A stretch of DNA of 11,670 nucleotides, taken from the NCBI GenBank assembly GCA_025360685.1, contig JANYBR010000281.1, positions 1 to 11,670 of the forward strand, written 5' to 3'. The notes beneath the pieces were generated by a model that ran no database searches, had not been told where the DNA came from, and saw only the letters and a list, made by a program, of their open reading frames with translations. The translations under genes and the position numbers were made by a program. Below, piece after piece: positions 1 to 7,283 of the stretch (position 1 is the first letter of the stretch; each line of letters starts with the position of its first letter). The DNA is from Pseudomonadota bacterium (GTDB lineage: Bacteria > Pseudomonadota > Alphaproteobacteria > Micropepsales > Micropepsaceae).

Positions 1-1412
1 GGATCGCCCGAACCGGTGGGTTTCTCGCCAATCTTGAAAAACCTCGAGATGGTGTCCCACTTGTCGGCTAGTGCCACAGAATTTGTAACTGGATTCTCCG
101 ACGTAGAATCGCGTCCGAGCGGACCGTAGTGTTCAACTACCGCTCTTGCGACGTCGCCATCTTCTCTATCATTCTCGGCATAGTATGCACCCATTACGCC
201 CTGAAGTTCTGGAAATTCGCCGACGACTCCCGTTGTGAGGTCCGCCTTGCACAACCGCGCCGCGCGGCGCGCCTTCTTCGCATCTGCGCCGATTTTTCCG
301 GCGATCTCACCGGCCAACGCCTCAATCCTTTCGACGCGCTCATATTGCGATCCCAGCTTCGCGTGGAACACGACATTCTTCAGATCGTTCACACGGCTCT
401 CCAGCGTGCGCTTGCGATCCTGATCCCAGAAGAATTTTGCGTCCGAAAGTCTCGCGCGCAGCACGCGTTCGTTACCGGCGACGATCAGCGCACCACCGTC
501 TCGCGTGACCATATTCGACACCAGCGCGAACTTGTTCGCGAACTTGCCCGTCTTCAGATTGCGCAGGGAAAAGTATTTCTGGTGGGTGCGCATGGAGGTC
601 TGCAGAATTTCGGCCGGTAGGTCCATAAACTGGTTTTCGATGGTGCCGATCAGAACCACCGGCCACTCCGCCAACCCCGCCACCTCGTCGAGCAGTCCCT
701 GATCCTCGATCAGCTCGAGACCCAATGCGAATGCCCTGTTCTTGACGTCGTGGAGGATGATCTCCCTGCGCTCCTCGGCGTCGAGCACCACGTGCGCCTC
801 GCGCAGCTTCTTCACATAGTCGTCGAAGCGGCGCACTTCGAGTTCACCCTTCGACAGGAACCGGTGGCCACGCGTGCGGTTGCCGCTCGTCACGCCGGCG
901 AAGGTCAGCGGCACGACCTCTCCGTCGAACGTGCAGAGGATCGAATGCAGCGGCCGCACCCAGCGCACCGGCGCGTTGCTCGATTGCGGCCAGCGCATCG
1001 ACTTCGGCCACGGCAGCTTGGCAAAGCAGTCCGGCAGAACCTCCGCCAGAACGTCCGCCGTCGCCCTGCCCTTGCGGTGAATCACGGCGACGTAGCATTC
1101 GCCCTTGCCGTCATCACGCTTTTCGCATTGATCCAATGTCACGCCGGCGGAGCGCAGGAAACCATCGATCGCCTTCGCTGGCGCATTGATGCGCGGACCT
1201 TTCTTTTCTTCGCTGACGTCCGGCTGGTGGACCGGAAGGCCGATGAGAGCCAGGGTCAGCCGCCGCGGCCCGGCAAACGTCTTGGCGCCTTCGAACAGTA
1301 GCGCGCGATCCGACAGCGCGCCGACGACCAGCCGCTCAAGGTCCTTGGCCGCCTGTGCCTGCATTCGCGCCGGAATTTCCTCGCTGAAGAGCTCTAGCAA
1401 TAGGTCGGGCAT
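1..1412 (-). CDS. glyS: Glycine--tRNA ligase beta subunit, N-terminal two thirds (runs off left edge)
   Basis: The beta subunit of the bacterial alpha2beta2 glycyl-tRNA synthetase recognises and binds tRNA-Gly for charging in the cytoplasm. The reading frame starts at ATG (1412-1410) and stays open to the window edge, giving about 470 residues of a family that is usually near 700. The N-terminus MPDLLLELFSEEIPARM is the family signature. Further in, the sequence has the conserved blocks GHRFLSKG, QKYFSLRN and FFWDQDRK. Near the edge it has CKADLTTGVVGEFPELQG and ALADKWDT, which belong to the HD-like region. The C-terminal anticodon-binding part lies outside the window. The start overlaps the glyQ stop by one base (TGATG), so translation is probably coupled and keeps the two subunits balanced. 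No frameshift is visible. Confidence 0.96.
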   Translation of the reverse strand, partial: MPDLLLELFSEEIPARMQAQAAKDLERLVVGALSDRALLFEGAKTFAGPRRLTLALIGLPVHQPDVSEEKKGPRINAPAKAIDGFLRSAGVTLDQCEKRDDGKGECYVAVIHRKGRATADVLAEVLPDCFAKLPWPKSMRWPQSSNAPVRWVRPLHSILCTFDGEVVPLTFAGVTSGNRTRGHRFLSKGELEVRRFDDYVKKLREAHVVLDAEERREIILHDVKNRAFALGLELIEDQGLLDEVAGLAEWPVVLIGTIENQFMDLPAEILQTSMRTHQKYFSLRNLKTGKFANKFALVSNMVTRDGGALIVAGNERVLRARLSDAKFFWDQDRKRTLESRVNDLKNVVFHAKLGSQYERVERIEALAGEIAGKIGADAKKARRAARLCKADLTTGVVGEFPELQGVMGAYYAENDREDGDVARAVVEHYGPLGRDSTSENPVTNSVALADKWDTISRFFKIGEKPTGSGD

Positions 1413-2302
1413 CAACCGAACCTCGGCTTGTAGTCGCCCATCGGGGTCGCCAGCCACGCTTCGCAGCACGCCTTCGCCAGCACCCGCACCCGCGCAATAT
1501 AGGCGGCGCGTTCCGTCACGCTGATCACGCCGCGCGCATCGAGCAGATTGAATGCGTGACTCGCCTTGATGCACTGGTCATAGGCCGGCAGCGCCAGCTT
1601 CTTGTTGCCGCTGATCAATTCCTGGCACTGCTTCTCGGCGTCCTTGAAATGGCGAAACAGAATCTCGGTATCGGCCATCTCGAAATTGTAGGCGGAGAAT
1701 TCCTGTTCGGCCTGGTGGAACACTTCGCCGTAGCGAAAGTCTTCGTTGAAGGCGAGATCGTAGACGAACTCGACATTCTGCACATACATCGCCAAACGCT
1801 CGAGTCCGTAGGTGATCTCGGCGCTCACCGGATCGCAGTCGATGCCGCCGACCTGCTGGAAATAGGTGAACTGGGAAATCTCCATCCCGTCGCACCAAAC
1901 TTCCCAGCCCAACCCCCAGGCGCCCAAGGTCGGACTTTCCCAATCGTCCTCGACAAAGCGGATGTCGTGAAGAGCCGGATCGAGTCCGATGGCGCGAATG
2001 CTGTCCAGGTAGAGGTTCTGGATGTCGGCCGGCGCCGGCTTCATGATCACCTGGAACTGGTAATAGTGCTGCAATCGGTTCGGGTTCTCGCCATAGCGGC
2101 CGTCCTTCGGCCGACGGCTCGGCTGCACATACGCCGCACGCCAAGGCCTGGGGCCCAACGCGCGCAACGTCGTCGCCGGATGGAATGTTCCCGCCCCCAT
2201 CTGATCGTCATATGGCTGCAGGATCAGGCAACCCTTGGACGCCCAGAAGTTCTGCAAAGTCAGGATCAGGTCCTGGAACGTCTTTGTCTTCTCGGAGGCC
2301 AC
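1412..2302 (-). CDS. glyQ: Glycine--tRNA ligase alpha subunit
   Basis: This is the catalytic alpha subunit of the two-subunit glycyl-tRNA synthetase, which activates glycine with ATP and transfers it to tRNA-Gly. At 296 residues it has normal family length and looks intact. Class II motif 2 lies at residues 58-89, including SRRPKDGRYGENPNRLQHYY. The ATP-binding motif 3 lies at 161-175 (AEITYGLERLAMYVQ). The segment WESPTLGAWGLGWEVW (121-136) is also characteristic. The start codon is GTG (2302-2300); an AGGA lies about 10 bases upstream, and the next in-frame ATG falls inside the conserved core, so GTG is the only sensible start. The gene is first in the glyQ-glyS pair and divergent from the beta-propeller gene, sharing a 128 bp upstream region. 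Confidence 0.97.
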   Translation of the reverse strand: MASEKTKTFQDLILTLQNFWASKGCLILQPYDDQMGAGTFHPATTLRALGPRPWRAAYVQPSRRPKDGRYGENPNRLQHYYQFQVIMKPAPADIQNLYLDSIRAIGLDPALHDIRFVEDDWESPTLGAWGLGWEVWCDGMEISQFTYFQQVGGIDCDPVSAEITYGLERLAMYVQNVEFVYDLAFNEDFRYGEVFHQAEQEFSAYNFEMADTEILFRHFKDAEKQCQELISGNKKLALPAYDQCIKASHAFNLLDARGVISVTERAAYIARVRVLAKACCEAWLATPMGDYKPRFG

Positions 2303-2332
2303 GATTCGTACGTCCTAAAATCGAGCCGGAAC

Positions 2333-2361
2333 CTATAGTCCGTCACCGAATAGAACAAGAA
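2333..2361 (-). promoter_or_regulatory. Possible promoter of glyQ-glyS
   Basis: On the minus strand, TTCTTG (2361-2356) and CTATAG (2338-2333) are separated by 17 bases. The -10-like box resembles those of alphaproteobacterial housekeeping promoters, but the -35 box is a poor match to TTGACA. The predicted start of transcription would lie about 25 bases before the glyQ GTG. The rest of the 2303-2430 intergenic stretch holds the ribosome binding site of the beta-propeller gene and no plus-strand promoter that I can recognise. Confidence 0.3.
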
Positions 2362-2415
2362 GCGTGGCAGGGTCGCGCCCGGGCCGTCGCTGCGATAGTG
2401 ATACAAGCAACAGAC

Positions 2416-2426
2416 AAGGGGAGAAG
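2416..2426 (+). promoter_or_regulatory. Strong ribosome binding site that fixes the beta-propeller gene start
   Basis: The run AAGGGGAGAAG ends four bases before the ATG at 2431, and its GGAG core is 7 bases from that ATG. This rules out the longer in-frame reading from 2185, which would run through glyQ in antisense and bury the signal peptide. Confidence 0.8.
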
Positions 2427-2430
2427 TTGC

Positions 2431-3447
2431 ATGTCCAGACTGAGATCGGTGTTTCTGGCGGCGGGCTACGTGCTGGCGGTGGCCGGTTCTGCTGCAATTG
2501 CAGGACCATCAGGCATTCATCTCCTCAAGTCCGTGACCCTTGGCGGCGACACGTTCTGGGATTGCGTCTATTTCGATGCGGCCAATCACCATGTCTTCGT
2601 CACGCACGGCAGCCATGTCGTGGTGGTGGACAGCAAGACCTATGACGTTGTGGGCGACATTCCCGATACGCCGCAGGCGCACGGCGTCGCCGTGGCCGGC
2701 AGGCTCGGCAAGGGCTTCGTCACTTCGGGTGCGAGCAATAGCGTCATCGTGTTCGATCCCAAGACGCTGATCGTCATGGGCACGATCGCAGTCGGCACCC
2801 GCCCGGACGCCATCGTCTACGATCCCTTCACCCGACGTGTCTTCACGTTCAATGCCGGCAGCAAGGACTCGACAGTGATCGACGTTGCTTCGGGCACGGT
2901 GGACGGCACCGTCGCACTCGGCGGCAAGCCGGAATTCGCGGTCAGCGATGGCAAGGGTCACGTCTTCGACAATATCGAGGACAAGTCCGAGATCGCCGAG
3001 ATCAGTACCAAGACGATGGACGTGATCGCGCGCTGGCCGCTGGCACCCTGCGAGTCCCCTTCCGGAATTGCGCTCGACAAGGCGCACGCGCGACTGTTCG
3101 TCGCCTGCGGCAACGAGATGATGGCCGTTGTCGATACCAAGTCGGGCAAGGTCGTGACGACGGTTCCCACCGGCAAGGGCGCCGATGGAGCGGGCTTCGA
3201 TCCGAAGACCCGCAATGTCCTCATCCCGAATGGCGAAGGAAAACTGTCGGTCATCCATCAGGACTCCGCTGACAAATATCGCCTGCTCGAAAACGTGCCG
3301 ACCCAGTTCGGTGTCCGCACCATGGACATCGATCCGGCGACTCACCGCATCTTCAGCGCCACCGCCGATCTCACGCCCGATCCCGGCAAACGTCCGCCCT
3401 ACAAGATGGGCCCGGGCAGCTTCCGTCTTGTGGTGTTCGGAAAATAG
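2431..3447 (+). CDS. Exported YVTN-type beta-propeller protein
   Basis: A 338-residue protein predicted to be secreted to the periplasm. Residues 1-24 form a Sec signal peptide: a basic start (MSRLR), a hydrophobic core, and likely cleavage after AIA before GPSG. The mature part is built of repeated short blades typical of YVTN or cytochrome-d1-like propellers. Examples are VFVTHGSHVVVVDSKTYDVV, FVTSGASNSVIVFDPKT, RVFTFNAGSKDSTVIDVASG and LFVACGNEMMAVVDTKSGKV. I see no haem-binding CXXCH and no fused enzyme domain. Members of this broad family mostly have no assigned function; some act as binding or scaffold proteins. The gene is divergent from glyQ and only 38 bp from the downstream GFA gene, so the two may be co-transcribed. 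Family assignment is firm, role unknown. Confidence 0.85.
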   Translation: MSRLRSVFLAAGYVLAVAGSAAIAGPSGIHLLKSVTLGGDTFWDCVYFDAANHHVFVTHGSHVVVVDSKTYDVVGDIPDTPQAHGVAVAGRLGKGFVTSGASNSVIVFDPKTLIVMGTIAVGTRPDAIVYDPFTRRVFTFNAGSKDSTVIDVASGTVDGTVALGGKPEFAVSDGKGHVFDNIEDKSEIAEISTKTMDVIARWPLAPCESPSGIALDKAHARLFVACGNEMMAVVDTKSGKVVTTVPTGKGADGAGFDPKTRNVLIPNGEGKLSVIHQDSADKYRLLENVPTQFGVRTMDIDPATHRIFSATADLTPDPGKRPPYKMGPGSFRLVVFGK

Positions 3448-3464
3448 CGGTGTAGAACACACCG
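3448..3464 (+). other. Small hairpin directly after the beta-propeller stop codon
   Basis: CGGTGT (3448-3453) and ACACCG (3459-3464) form a perfect 6 bp stem with a 5-base loop, starting at the base after the TAG stop. No T run follows, so it is not a classic intrinsic terminator. It could slow 3' decay or reduce read-through into the GFA gene, or be chance. Confidence 0.35.
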
Positions 3465-3485
3465 TCGCAAAACGGAATGCGCGCC

Positions 3486-3935
3486 ATGTCCGACCAGATC
3501 GAGGGGGGTTGCCGCTGCGGCCGCGTTCGCTATCGCGTGACTTTGGACAAATTGCCCAACGTCTATGCCTGCCATTGCCTGGATTGCCAGACCTGGTCAG
3601 GCAGCGCTTTCAGCCTGCAATTCTTTCATCAAGAAAACCGGTTCGTGGTGACGGGCGAGCCGGCGTTGTACGAGCTGACATCGCAGACCAGTGGCCGCAC
3701 ATCGCGCCAATATGCCTGTCCGGTGTGCTTCACGCGCATCTACAACAAGAACAGCTCGCGGCCTGGATTCGTGACGATCCGCGCCGGCACACTCGACCGC
3801 AGCAATGAACTGGCGATCGTTGCGCACATCTGGACCAAGCGGAAAATGCGCGGCGTCGACATTCCGCCGGACGTGCCGAGCTGGCCGGAAGGCGCACCCT
3901 CCGGCGACTTTGTTGCCGCACTGCTGCGCGCCTAG
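3486..3935 (+). CDS. GFA-family (CENP-V/GFA domain) zinc-binding protein
   Basis: A 149-residue protein of the family named after glutathione-dependent formaldehyde-activating enzyme. Most members are uncharacterised Zn proteins, some proposed to handle glutathione adducts. The full cysteine set is present: CRC at residues 9-11, CHCLDC at 29-34 and CPVC at 78-81, expected to hold two zinc ions in a beta-tent fold. After the last CXXC the sequence is FTRIY, where many relatives have a glycine. I chose ATG 3486 (MSDQIEGGCRCG) because the conserved domain begins right after it and a GGA lies about 9 bases upstream. An ATG at 3477 would add three residues. The stop lies 4 bp from the stop of the convergent barrel gene, leaving no room for a terminator between them. 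Its exact substrate cannot be read from the sequence. Confidence 0.88.
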   Translation: MSDQIEGGCRCGRVRYRVTLDKLPNVYACHCLDCQTWSGSAFSLQFFHQENRFVVTGEPALYELTSQTSGRTSRQYACPVCFTRIYNKNSSRPGFVTIRAGTLDRSNELAIVAHIWTKRKMRGVDIPPDVPSWPEGAPSGDFVAALLRA

Positions 3936-3939
3936 CAGT

Positions 3940-4674
3940 CTAGTAGGTGAAGAGCAATGCGGCGTACCACGTCGCCTGGTTGGAGAGATCGGCGTTCTGG
4001 ATTCCCGGCCCTGCCGACGCCATCAGGTGATAATGCGCGTTGAGATCGTAGATGGCACCGAGCCCGACGCCTGTCGATTGCCGTCCGTCCTTCTGGTCGG
4101 GGCTCTGGTGGTAGAATTCGATGCCCAATTGAAGCTGCGGGATGATCCGGCGCGCCACGACAAGGCCCATCTGGCAGAAATCCTGTGAGCTGCCGCCGCG
4201 ATTAATGGTGCAGCCGCCGCCGGCGAACACGCTCCAGTCGCGCCAATCCTTTTGCGCAAACACCGGAAGGAACAAGGCGGGGTGTTTGCTGCCGAATGCC
4301 GGATTGGTGTTCGTCGGCAGGAACAGGCGCGGAAAAATCGCGACGTCGAGTCCGAATGTGTCTTGGTGCAAGAATTTGTATTTTGCGGCGAGTTCGATTT
4401 GGCCCAATCCATCGAGTGCGGGTCCGCTGCGCGGGTGCTCATAGGCGAAGGGCAATACCGCCGTAAGTTGCAGGTCTTCAGCGCCGCCATAGTTGAAATC
4501 GATGCCCGCCTGACCGCCGGTGCCGTCAATGGTCGCCGTGCCGCCTGTAAAAACGTAGATCTCGTAGTGGCCAAAATCCGTCGGCTCTGGATCGTCCGTT
4601 ACATAGGGCGGCCCGGCCCGAGCTGGCGTGACGGTCATCGCCAGAGCGGCAATCAGAATAAATCCGCGGTTCAT
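3940..4674 (-). CDS. Predicted outer-membrane beta-barrel protein (Phenol_MetA_deg-like)
   Basis: A 244-residue exported protein. Residues 1-20 are a signal peptide with likely cleavage at ARA before GPPYVTDDPEPTDFGHYE. That mature start is characteristic of a proteobacterial family usually annotated as transporter or 'MetA pathway of phenol degradation'. The rest alternates polar and hydrophobic residues in beta-strand style. The C-terminus WYAALLFTY has the alternating pattern and terminal aromatic expected of an outer-membrane barrel recognised by the BAM complex. Two cysteines (155 and 167) lie close together and could form a disulphide in a loop. I chose the ATG at 4674 because it yields the signal peptide; the frame stays open further upstream only as a shadow of the VOC gene. 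The start lies 2 bp after the VOC stop, implying an operon. Transport role and substrate are unknown. Confidence 0.75.
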   Translation of the reverse strand: MNRGFILIAALAMTVTPARAGPPYVTDDPEPTDFGHYEIYVFTGGTATIDGTGGQAGIDFNYGGAEDLQLTAVLPFAYEHPRSGPALDGLGQIELAAKYKFLHQDTFGLDVAIFPRLFLPTNTNPAFGSKHPALFLPVFAQKDWRDWSVFAGGGCTINRGGSSQDFCQMGLVVARRIIPQLQLGIEFYHQSPDQKDGRQSTGVGLGAIYDLNAHYHLMASAGPGIQNADLSNQATWYAALLFTY

Positions 4675-4676
4675 GC

Positions 4677-5204
4677 CTAGCGCACCGGCCTGACGGACCG
4701 CGTGCCATCCCAATTGGCCGCTGCCTGCCTGACGTGTTCGAAGAACGCGCCCTTGCGACCGGAAATGTCGGAAATTTCGATGACGGTTCCGGGATGTATC
4801 TCTGTGTCGAAATAGACAAAGCGCCCCTGTGGCCCGCCGATCTGACCTTCCTGGCCGATACTGAACCCGAGTGATACGTAACGGTCGAAGTCGGCCTGAT
4901 AGTTCGTCGTCCAATAGGCCATGTGCTGAAGGCCTTCACGTCCAGCGGCGAGAAAATCGCGATACATGCTCGGCGCGTCGTTGCGCTGCTGGATCAGCTC
5001 GATTTGAAGGTCGCCCGAGTTGGCTAGCGCGATGCTGACTTCGGCGTTTGAAGCATCGCCGTGATAGCGGAACCAGTCCATCTGCACGCGTTCGATGTAA
5101 TAAAAGGGACCGACGCCGAGTACGTCTGTCCAGTGCTTCATCGCCACTTCGATGTCGCGCACGACATAGCCGTTCTGGCAAACCTTTCCGAAGATGCGGC
5201 TCAA
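4677..5204 (-). CDS. VOC (glyoxalase/bleomycin-resistance fold) family protein
   Basis: A 175-residue protein with two beta-alpha-beta-beta-beta units of the vicinal oxygen chelate fold. Candidate metal ligands sit at the expected places: Q10 (VCQNGYVV), E69 (LQIELIQ), H94 (LQHMAYW) and E143 (TVIEISD). A glutamine at the first ligand, where many relatives have histidine, is also found in some glyoxalase I enzymes. The family includes glyoxalases, epimerases and dioxygenases; the substrate here cannot be told. The start is TTG (5204-5202), overlapping the methyltransferase stop as TTGA with GGA just upstream. The first in-frame ATG is codon 22, after the first conserved strand, so it would break the domain. 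The gene is translationally coupled to the methyltransferase and followed after 2 bp by the barrel gene. Confidence 0.85.
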   Translation of the reverse strand: MSRIFGKVCQNGYVVRDIEVAMKHWTDVLGVGPFYYIERVQMDWFRYHGDASNAEVSIALANSGDLQIELIQQRNDAPSMYRDFLAAGREGLQHMAYWTTNYQADFDRYVSLGFSIGQEGQIGGPQGRFVYFDTEIHPGTVIEISDISGRKGAFFEHVRQAAANWDGTRSVRPVR

Positions 5205-6136
5205 AGTTCCAGGCCCTGTTCGCCCCGCAAGATCGAATTGGCCCGCGGCGTGTAAGCGCCATCGTCCTGGTGCAGCACCAATCCCGAAAGCAACTGCAGC
5301 GGCGCGCGCGATCCCTTGCGGACCTGAATGATGATCCGCTTCGCCGCCTCGCCGGAGCGCGGCCAGAGCGGAAAGATGCGGACACCTGTGGAAGGCAATG
5401 CGTTCAGAGCCTCGCCGATCCGGTCGGTGCGAATAATGCAGGTGAACGTTCCACTCGACATCGTGCGCCTGACACCGATCGCCAGCCACTGTGCGAGTAG
5501 ACCATCGTCATGGGTCGCCATGGCGCGCGCCTCGTCGGGCGAACTCTCGCCCTCGGTCCCATGGAACGGCGGGTTACAAAAGACATGGTCATAGTCGCGT
5601 TTCATGTCGACGGGTAAATCCAGAACATCGACCGTGACGAAGACGACACGAGCGCCCAACCCGTTCGCGGTCGCATTGCCGTTCGAAATTCCCACCAGTT
5701 CGCTATCGATTTCAGCGCCGGCGACGGTCACGCCGGGCACGCGCTCTGCGAGACATAGGCTCGCGGTTCCGGCTCCGCTTCCCAGTTCCAATATGCTGTT
5801 ACCCGTATTGGCGGGAACTGCCGCGGCGAGCATCACCGCGTCGAGCCCGGCGCGAAATCCCTGCGCCGGCTGCCGCACGGTCAGACGGCCGCCCAGGAAC
5901 TTGTCCTCAGTCGTCTCGGCGGGGCGATTCCGCTGTGCGATGCCGTCACGCAGAATCGCTTGCCCGCGTTCCAGGTCCTCGTCGGCGACCATGAGCCGGC
6001 GCGGCAAAATGCCCAGACTGCCATCCATCACGCTGGCATTCTCGTCGAATACCACGCATTCGATTTGTGCATCGCTGAGCAGGCTTTGGGCGAAGCTCAG
6101 CAGTACCGGATTGTTGGTCTTGAGCACGGGCCGCAT
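5201..6136 (-). CDS. DUF2007 domain fused to a TrmN6-like adenine N6-methyltransferase
   Basis: A 311-residue protein with two parts in one frame. Residues 1 to about 66 match DUF2007 (TNNPVLLSFAQSLL, then VMDGSLGILPRRLMVADED). Residues from about 76 match the tRNA1(Val) (adenine37-N6)-methyltransferase family: EDKFLGGRLTVRQPAQGFRAG, SAM-binding LELGSGAG (117-124), acidic AEID (141-144) and the adenine-N6 motif NPPF (188-191). It probably methylates an adenine in tRNA or rRNA. No ATG, GTG or TTG lies in frame between the domains, so the join is not two abutting genes. I chose ATG 6136 because DUF2007 proteins start there and it leaves 114 bp for divergent promoters. An ATG at 6199 would add 21 residues. 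It heads the run with the VOC and barrel genes. Confidence 0.85.
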   Translation of the reverse strand: MRPVLKTNNPVLLSFAQSLLSDAQIECVVFDENASVMDGSLGILPRRLMVADEDLERGQAILRDGIAQRNRPAETTEDKFLGGRLTVRQPAQGFRAGLDAVMLAAAVPANTGNSILELGSGAGTASLCLAERVPGVTVAGAEIDSELVGISNGNATANGLGARVVFVTVDVLDLPVDMKRDYDHVFCNPPFHGTEGESSPDEARAMATHDDGLLAQWLAIGVRRTMSSGTFTCIIRTDRIGEALNALPSTGVRIFPLWPRSGEAAKRIIIQVRKGSRAPLQLLSGLVLHQDDGAYTPRANSILRGEQGLEL

Positions 6137-6222
6137 GAGCGGGTTTATTCTCGCCTTGATGAGCCGCAGTGCGGGGTTTAGCCAGCTTGACCGGGCCATA
6201 AACGGCTCGCAATGTCGCAAAC

Positions 6223-6243
6223 GCCGGGCCTCCCCGGCAAGGA
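6223..6243 (+). promoter_or_regulatory. GC hairpin abutting the ribosome binding site of the polyprenyl synthase
   Basis: GCCGGG (6223-6228) and CCCGGC (6233-6238) form a perfect 6 bp all-GC stem with loop CCTC. The next bases are AAGGA (6239-6243), a good Shine-Dalgarno sequence 7 bases before ATG 6251. The site decides the start in favour of 6251 over 6212, which has no such sequence. The stem may affect ribosome access. Confidence 0.5.
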
Positions 6244-6250
6244 CCGATCC

Positions 6251-7267
6251 ATGTTGAAGCCCGAAACCCGCAAGGCTGCCACCGACGGCATTTCGCCGGT
6301 CGAACGGCTGCATGCGCTCGTCGCTCCGGACATGGCCGCGACGGACAAGATGATCCACGCCCGCATGGGCAGCGCGGTCAACCTGATCCCCGACCTGGCC
6401 AGGCACCTGATCGATTCCGGCGGCAAACGGCTCAGGCCGATGCTGACGTTGGCAGCGGCCCGGATGGGCGGCTATACCGGCGACAAGCACATCAATCTGG
6501 CGGCCGCGGTCGAGTTCATCCACACCGCCACCCTCCTCCACGACGATGTGGTGGATGCCAGCACGCTTCGCCGCGGCAAGGTCGCGGCAAATCTCGTGTG
6601 GGGCAACAAGGCCACGGTTCTGGTCGGCGATTTCCTGTTCAGCCGTGCTTTTCAGCTGATGGTCGAAACCGGGTCGTTACGGGTGCTCGACATTCTGGCC
6701 GGCGCCTCGGCGATCATTGCCGAAGGCGAAGTCATGCAGCTGAAGTCCGAGAGCAATCTCGCCACGACGGAAGAGCACTATCTCAAAGTGGTCGGCGCCA
6801 AGACCGCCGCACTGTTCGCCGCCGCCGCCGAAGCCGGCGCCACCTTGTGCAACCGGGGCGCGGAGTTCATCGCAGCACTGCGCGCCTATGGCGACAATCT
6901 CGGCATCGCGTTCCAGCTGGTTGACGATGCGCTCGATTATTCGGGCCGCCAGGCGATGATGGGCAAAGCGGTCGGCGACGACTTCCGCGAAGCGAAGGTC
7001 ACACTCCCCATTATTCTGGCCTTCGCGCGCGCCGATGCTCAGGCAGCTGTCTTCTGGCGGCGTGTCATCGAAGGTGGACCGCAAAGCGAAGCCGATCTCG
7101 AACGCGCCATCACCTACGTCGAAGGAACCGGAGCCATCCAGGAGACCATGACCCGCGCGCGCCACTATGCCGACAAGGCGGTCGAGGCCCTTGGTCCGCT
7201 GACGCACAGCGACACGCGCGCCGCGCTGGCTGACATCGCAGACTTCTGCGTCGAGCGGGCGTATTAA
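6251..7267 (+). CDS. Long-chain polyprenyl diphosphate synthase (ubiquinone side chain)
   Basis: A 338-residue trans-prenyltransferase that extends farnesyl or similar diphosphate with isopentenyl diphosphate, most likely to the octa- or decaprenyl chain used for ubiquinone. All family motifs are intact: GGKRLRP (57-63), the first aspartate-rich motif LLHDDVVD with D98, D99 and D102, the second LVDDALD with D225, D226 and D229, and GKAVGDDFREAKVTLP (238-253). Length fits IspB/DdsA-type enzymes rather than shorter FPP or GGPP synthases. A strong AAGGA precedes the ATG; an upstream ATG at 6212 would add 13 residues without a ribosome binding site. It is divergent from the methyltransferase run and followed by the toxin-antitoxin module. 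Chain length cannot be fixed by eye, so I give no gene symbol. Confidence 0.93.
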   Translation: MLKPETRKAATDGISPVERLHALVAPDMAATDKMIHARMGSAVNLIPDLARHLIDSGGKRLRPMLTLAAARMGGYTGDKHINLAAAVEFIHTATLLHDDVVDASTLRRGKVAANLVWGNKATVLVGDFLFSRAFQLMVETGSLRVLDILAGASAIIAEGEVMQLKSESNLATTEEHYLKVVGAKTAALFAAAAEAGATLCNRGAEFIAALRAYGDNLGIAFQLVDDALDYSGRQAMMGKAVGDDFREAKVTLPIILAFARADAQAAVFWRRVIEGGPQSEADLERAITYVEGTGAIQETMTRARHYADKAVEALGPLTHSDTRAALADIADFCVERAY

Positions 7268-7283
7268 GCGAACTTTGTTTGGC

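Noticed and set aside
2303..2307. GATTC (a GANTC site, the CcrM methylation target) just upstream of the glyQ GTG
   Set aside because: A single 5 bp site is expected often by chance and nothing ties it to regulation here.
1556..2338. Open frame of 260 codons on the plus strand across glyQ
   Set aside because: Antisense to an intact, highly conserved synthetase gene. The repetitive V, L, R and D content reflects the codon pattern of glyQ.
2185..2430. Upstream extension of the beta-propeller reading frame to 2185
   Set aside because: It would overlap glyQ in antisense and bury the signal peptide. The strong ribosome binding site and signal sequence support ATG 2431.
2509..3462. Open frame of 317 codons on the minus strand across the beta-propeller gene
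   Set aside because: Shadow of the propeller gene: no ribosome binding site, no recognisable domain, and a composition rich in R, H, D and G typical of reverse-frame translation.
3932..3943. Two CTAG motifs between the convergent GFA and barrel genes, looking like a short inverted repeat
   Set aside because: They are simply the two TAG stop codons read on opposite strands; the stem would be 4 bp and no T run follows, so it is not a terminator.
6187..6215. TTGACC at 6187-6192 as a -35 box for the polyprenyl synthase gene
   Set aside because: No acceptable -10 box lies 16-18 bases downstream (around AATGTC), so I do not list it as a promoter.
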